Of a DNA stretch of 64,000 nucleotides, positions 60,558 through 64,000 are shown piece after piece. Position numbers and translations under genes: made by a program. The DNA is from Tropicimonas_B omnivorans (GTDB lineage: Bacteria; Pseudomonadota; Alphaproteobacteria; Rhodobacterales; Rhodobacteraceae): the NCBI RefSeq assembly GCF_031846565.1, contig NZ_JAVRHL010000002.1, forward strand, positions 186,001 to 250,000, read 5' to 3'. How positions within the stretch are numbered: the stretch's first letter is position 1; each line of letters opens with the position of its first letter. The notes beneath the pieces were generated by a model that made no database searches, was not told where the DNA came from, and saw only the letters and a list, made by a program, of their open reading frames with translations.

Positions 60558-63280
60558 CCGACCGCGACATACCGCAGACCGAGACCAAGCCCGTCCGGCG
60601 CAGCATCTGGGAGCGCGTCAGCGTTGTCTGGGTGGTTCCGTTCGGCGCTCTCGTGATCTCGCTCGCCATCGCCTGGAACAATTACCAGAGCCGCGGTCCA
60701 CTGATCGAGGTGACGTTCCAGAACGCCTCCGGCATCGTCGAGGGCGAGACGGAACTGCGCTACCGGGACGTGGCCGTGGGCGTCGTCGAGGAGGTGGGCT
60801 TCACCTACGATCTGGCCCGCGTGAACGTCACCATCCGCGTGGACAATGACGTCGCCGACTACATCGACGAGAGCGCTGTCTTCTGGGTCGTCCGTCCCGA
60901 GGTCACGGCGCAGGGCGTCACCGGCCTCTCCACCGTGCTGTCCGGTGTCTACATCGAAGGCTCGTGGGATCAGGAGGCGCAGGGCGCAGGCTACAGGTTC
61001 GAGGGTCTGGAGCGCACTCCCGTCGCCCGGCCCGACCAGGAGGGCCTGCGCTTCGTTCTCAGGGCCGAGCCGGGGGAGAGCATCTCCGGCGGGACGTCGA
61101 TCCTCTACAAGGGGCTGGAGGTCGGTCGCGTGGGTGAGCCGCGCATCGCCGAGGACGGCGTGTCGGTGCTGGCGGACGCATTCGTCGCCGCGCCCCACAA
61201 TCGCCTCGTCACCTCGCAGACCCGGTTCTGGGATACCTCCGGTTTCACCTTCTCCATCGGGCCGGGCGGGGCCGAGGTCGATTTCGAGAGCGTCGGCTCG
61301 TTGATCTCGGGCGGCATCAGTTTCGAGACCGCCGTCTCCGGCGGGCAGTCGATCGAGAACGGCGAGGTCTTCTCGCTCTTCCCCAGCCAGTCCGATGCGA
61401 TGAGCAGCCTGTTCTCCCGCTCCGACGGAGAGAACCTGATCCAGGTGGCCGTGGTCTTCGAGGACAATGTCAGCGGTCTTTCCGCCGAGGCGCCGGTGGT
61501 TCTCAACGGGCTCCAGATCGGTCAGGTGGACAACCTGACGGGCCTCGTCGATCCGGAGCGGTTCGGAGACGATCAGGTGCGCCTCGTGGCGACGATTTCG
61601 ATCCGCGCCGAGCAACTCGGCCTCGCCGGATCATCCGACAGCCGCGAGGAGGTCCTCGATTTCCTCGCCGATCGCGTGGATGCGGGGCTCCGCGCACGTC
61701 TCATCAACGGCTCGATCCTGACCGGAGGGCTGAAGGTCGAACTTGCCGTGATAGACGACGCCGAACCGGTCGCATTCGATCCCGAGGGGGAACCGTTCCC
61801 GGTCCTGCCGACCGTCGCCTCCGATGTACGGGACGTCGCCGCGACCGCCGAGGGTGTCTTCACCCGGATCAACAACCTTCCCATCGAGGAACTCCTCGGC
61901 GCCGCCATCCGGGTGATGGACAACGCCGCGACCCTCATCGGCAGCGAGGATACCCAGCGCATCCCCGGCGAGGCCGCGGGGCTCATCGCCGATGTCCGCG
62001 ACGTCGTCGGCAGCGAGGAGATACAGGAACTGCCCGAGCGGATCGGTGCGGCGGTGGCCGATGTACAGGCCATCCTCGCCCAGATCGAGGCGGAGGAGGG
62101 TATAGCCCGGATTCTCGCCGCGGTGGACAGCGCCGGTGAGGCGGCGGACGGTATCGCCGTCGTCGCCGAGGGTGTGCCGGAGGTCCTGGCCGGGATCGAG
62201 GCGGTCACGGCGAAGGTGAACACGCTCGATCTCGAAACCCTGATCGACGAGGCCAACGGCGTCGTGGCGTCGGCCGGCCGGATCCTGGGCGGGGAGGCGG
62301 CGCAAGCCATCCCGGCCAGCCTCTCCGCCGCGCTCGACAGCGTCCAGAGCGCTGCCACCGAAGCGACGGGCGTTCTGGCCGAAGCGGACACGACGCTTGC
62401 AAGCCTGAACGAATCCGAAGCGGCGAGCCGTCTCGTCGGCGCACTCGATGCCGCCGAGGCGGCCGCACGCGATGTCGGCGCCTCGCTCGAAGGGGTGCCC
62501 GAGCTGGTGGACCAGATCGGCGCGGTCGCGGCCAAGGCCGAAGCGCTCGACATCGAGTCCCTCCTTGCATCCGCGACGGATCTCTCCCGCAGCGCTGACA
62601 CGCTCCTGTCGGACAGCTCCACGATCGCCCTCCCGGGCAACCTGACCCGCTCCCTGGGCAGTCTCGACCTTGCCGTGAACGAGGTGACGCAGGCCTTGCG
62701 GGACATCAACGAGCAGCAGGCCGTCAGCCGGCTCGTGACCGCGCTCGAAGACGCCGGAACGGCCGCCACCAACGCCGCGACGGACGTGTCCTCCGCGGTG
62801 GAAGGCGTTCCGGATCTGGTCGCTGAAATCCAGGCGGTCGCGGCGAAGGCGAACTCGCTGGCCGTGGAGCAGCTGATCGCCGAAGTGACCGGGCTGGTCA
62901 ATTCGGCCGACGCCCTGATCGGCACGGAGGACGCCAGGGCGCTGCCGGCGTCGCTGAACGGCGCGCTGGACCAGTTGAACCTCGCGCTCGAGGAGCTGCG
63001 CGAGGGCGGAACGGTGGAGAACGTGAACGCCACTCTCGCCTCGGCGCGCGGCGCCGCGAACAGCATCGCCGGCGCGGCGGACCAGCTTCCGGCGCTCGTG
63101 AACCGCATCGGGACGCTTCTGGCGCAGGCCGAGGGCACGCTCTCCGTCTATGGCGAGAACGGCAACCTCAACCGCGATGCCCGCGCCGCGCTGCGCGAGG
63201 TGTCCCAGGCGGCGGCGGCGGTCAGCTCCCTTGCCCGAGCCATCGAACGCCGCCCCAACTCGCTCCTGACCGGGCGCTGA
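60554..63280 (+). CDS. PqiB-like MCE protein with tandem C-terminal repeats
   Basis: A 908-residue MCE (mammalian cell entry) protein of the PqiB kind, anchored by one N-terminal helix (about residues 24-42). Three MCE domains follow (about 45-140, 160-255 and 290-410; openings LIEVTFQNASGIVEGETELRYRDVAVG and LRFVLRAEPGESISGGTSILYKG-like, cited in part), forming the ring of a lipid tunnel. The C-terminal 430 residues are alanine/leucine-rich helical sequence with three tandem repeats of about 100 residues (from about 515, 622 and 722), far longer than a usual PqiB tail. The start is GTG 60554 in overlap with the PqiA stop. Confidence 0.85.
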   Translation: MTDRDIPQTETKPVRRSIWERVSVVWVVPFGALVISLAIAWNNYQSRGPLIEVTFQNASGIVEGETELRYRDVAVGVVEEVGFTYDLARVNVTIRVDNDVADYIDESAVFWVVRPEVTAQGVTGLSTVLSGVYIEGSWDQEAQGAGYRFEGLERTPVARPDQEGLRFVLRAEPGESISGGTSILYKGLEVGRVGEPRIAEDGVSVLADAFVAAPHNRLVTSQTRFWDTSGFTFSIGPGGAEVDFESVGSLISGGISFETAVSGGQSIENGEVFSLFPSQSDAMSSLFSRSDGENLIQVAVVFEDNVSGLSAEAPVVLNGLQIGQVDNLTGLVDPERFGDDQVRLVATISIRAEQLGLAGSSDSREEVLDFLADRVDAGLRARLINGSILTGGLKVELAVIDDAEPVAFDPEGEPFPVLPTVASDVRDVAATAEGVFTRINNLPIEELLGAAIRVMDNAATLIGSEDTQRIPGEAAGLIADVRDVVGSEEIQELPERIGAAVADVQAILAQIEAEEGIARILAAVDSAGEAADGIAVVAEGVPEVLAGIEAVTAKVNTLDLETLIDEANGVVASAGRILGGEAAQAIPASLSAALDSVQSAATEATGVLAEADTTLASLNESEAASRLVGALDAAEAAARDVGASLEGVPELVDQIGAVAAKAEALDIESLLASATDLSRSADTLLSDSSTIALPGNLTRSLGSLDLAVNEVTQALRDINEQQAVSRLVTALEDAGTAATNAATDVSSAVEGVPDLVAEIQAVAAKANSLAVEQLIAEVTGLVNSADALIGTEDARALPASLNGALDQLNLALEELREGGTVENVNATLASARGAANSIAGAADQLPALVNRIGTLLAQAEGTLSVYGENGNLNRDARAALREVSQAAAAVSSLARAIERRPNSLLTGR

Positions 63281-63286
63281 ACGCAA

Positions 63287-63316
63287 GACGGGCCGGGGGA
63301 ACAGCCCCGGCCCGTC
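63287..63316 (+). terminator. Terminator after the pqi operon
   Basis: GACGGGCCGGGG (63287-63298) pairs perfectly over 12 bases with CCCCGGCCCGTC (63305-63316), loop of six. No T run follows at once, so it may rely on stem strength. It starts six bases after the MCE stop. Confidence 0.72.
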
Positions 63317-63393
63317 CAGGCTTCTCATCACGGTTTGGGCGCGGGTGGCGCGGTGGTCCCGCCGGCACCTCGGCCGCCGTGCGCCGTCCCCCG

Positions 63394-64000
63394 TTACTGC
63401 CCAGCCATGGAGTGCGTCACCCGCGCATAGCGCGACGACTGGTCCACGGCGAAGCGGCCCGGGCCGAGCTTCACGAGGCGCCCCTGCCGCAGCAGCAGTC
63501 CGAAGGACCGCAGGCTCTCCTCGCGGGACAGGTCTTCGTGTCCGGCCAGCGAACGCACGCGCTTCATGACCTCGGGATGCGAGATATGCTGCCGGCCCTC
63601 GACCGTGCTGCAATAGGCTGCCGCACATTCGAGCAGGTCCTCCAGCCCGCGGGTCTCCATCCGCTCCGCGAACTCGACGAAGCTTGCCTCGACCTCAGCC
63701 GCTTCGGCGCTCTCCTCCGTCTCCTCGGGGGCGATATCGAGCTGTCCGGCCACGCGGCGGGGGCGGACGGGTTCGCTCGGCCGGTCCACGCGTTGCTCGG
63801 ACACGAGGATCAGCGGCGAGGGGCCGGGCGCAGCCTCCCGCGCAGTGCGGTGGGCCTGACGGCCACCGCGCGCCGGGCGACGCGGGCGAACGGGGCCGCC
63901 GGTGTCGCGCACGCCCCCCGTTTGAGGGGTCAGGTCATCGGCGTCGTAGGGTCCGTCAAGTTCCGGCGCCGCGTCATCCGTCTCCTGCTGGCCTGACTCG
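63394..64000 (-). CDS. Hypothetical protein, 5' end outside the window
   Basis: The frame is open from the right edge to a stop at 63394, so at least 201 residues are seen. The visible N-terminal part is acidic (QQETDDAAPELDGPYDADD), then an arginine/proline-rich linker, then a compact C-terminal domain (VEASFVEFAERMETRGLEDLLECAAAY; SHPEVMKRVRSLAGHEDLSREESLRSFG; LVKLGPGRFAVDQSSRYAR, key parts cited). The last part resembles a winged-helix but I cannot name a family. It looks like a conserved Rhodobacterales protein. A GTG at 63910-63912 could be taken as a start, but coding character continues upstream. Confidence 0.65.
   Translation of the reverse strand, partial: ESGQQETDDAAPELDGPYDADDLTPQTGGVRDTGGPVRPRRPARGGRQAHRTAREAAPGPSPLILVSEQRVDRPSEPVRPRRVAGQLDIAPEETEESAEAAEVEASFVEFAERMETRGLEDLLECAAAYCSTVEGRQHISHPEVMKRVRSLAGHEDLSREESLRSFGLLLRQGRLVKLGPGRFAVDQSSRYARVTHSMAGQ

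Overview
The window is 64 kb of high-GC DNA from an alphaproteobacterium, most likely a member of the Rhodobacterales (Rhodobacteraceae or a close relative). The reasons are the Bzt/Aap-type amino-acid ABC transporter, the ATP12 chaperone, the rpmH-rnpA-yidD-ttcA ... yidC-engB-argB block, the tesA/ybbA/ybbP trio and a gene-transfer-agent-type spike-base protein. Many core genes share 4-base ATGA or GTGA stop/start overlaps.

Core part 1 (1-25165): the end of adk; the rpsM-rpsK-rpoA-rplQ transcription/translation operon with a clear terminator; a LuxR/LuxI quorum-sensing pair; rarA; the coupled chain crcB-rluC-HAD phosphatase-ATP12; and the bztABCD amino-acid importer. The next genes run leftward: sixA, argB, engB, yidC, a GGDEF/EAL protein, ttcA, yidD, rnpA and rpmH. 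Rightward genes follow: a TVP38-type membrane protein, a flavin disulfide oxidoreductase, an orphan histidine kinase and tRNA-Arg(ACG).

Mobile part (25151-42821): about 17.7 kb is inserted at the 3' end of tRNA-Arg and is bounded by a 17-bp direct repeat made of the tRNA 3' end. Inside are a tyrosine integrase with an excisionase-like protein, a pair of unknown proteins, a likely oriT next to a Mob_Pre-type relaxase, a KfrA-like DNA-binding protein, an Mrr-type nuclease coupled to a large MmeI-like restriction-modification enzyme, and a frameshifted plasmid-type primase. They are followed by a two-gene XRE/ImmA-type unit, an AT-richer trio (dual-OB-like protein plus two DUF488 proteins), a decayed IS3-type transposase and a small membrane protein. 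It reads as an integrative and mobilizable element carrying defence cargo. The best candidates for something undescribed are the dual-OB/DUF488/DUF488 trio and the XRE-ImmA unit beside it.

Core part 2 (42822-64000): a leftward catabolic operon holds a frameshifted glycoside-hydrolase-like gene, the TRAP transporter genes dctP-dctQ-dctM and a glycerate kinase. It is divergent from a GntR/FCD regulator and a second FCD fragment that has lost its DNA-binding domain. Next come a PRC-barrel periplasmic protein, phosphomannomutase, and tesA divergent from ybbA-ybbP with start codons that physically overlap. The window ends with mnmH (selU), an orphan spike-base-like protein, a pqiA-pqiA-pqiB (MCE) operon whose MCE protein ends in three tandem helical repeats, and the 3' part of an unknown gene running off the edge.

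All calls rest on reading the sequence and on general family knowledge; no database search was run.
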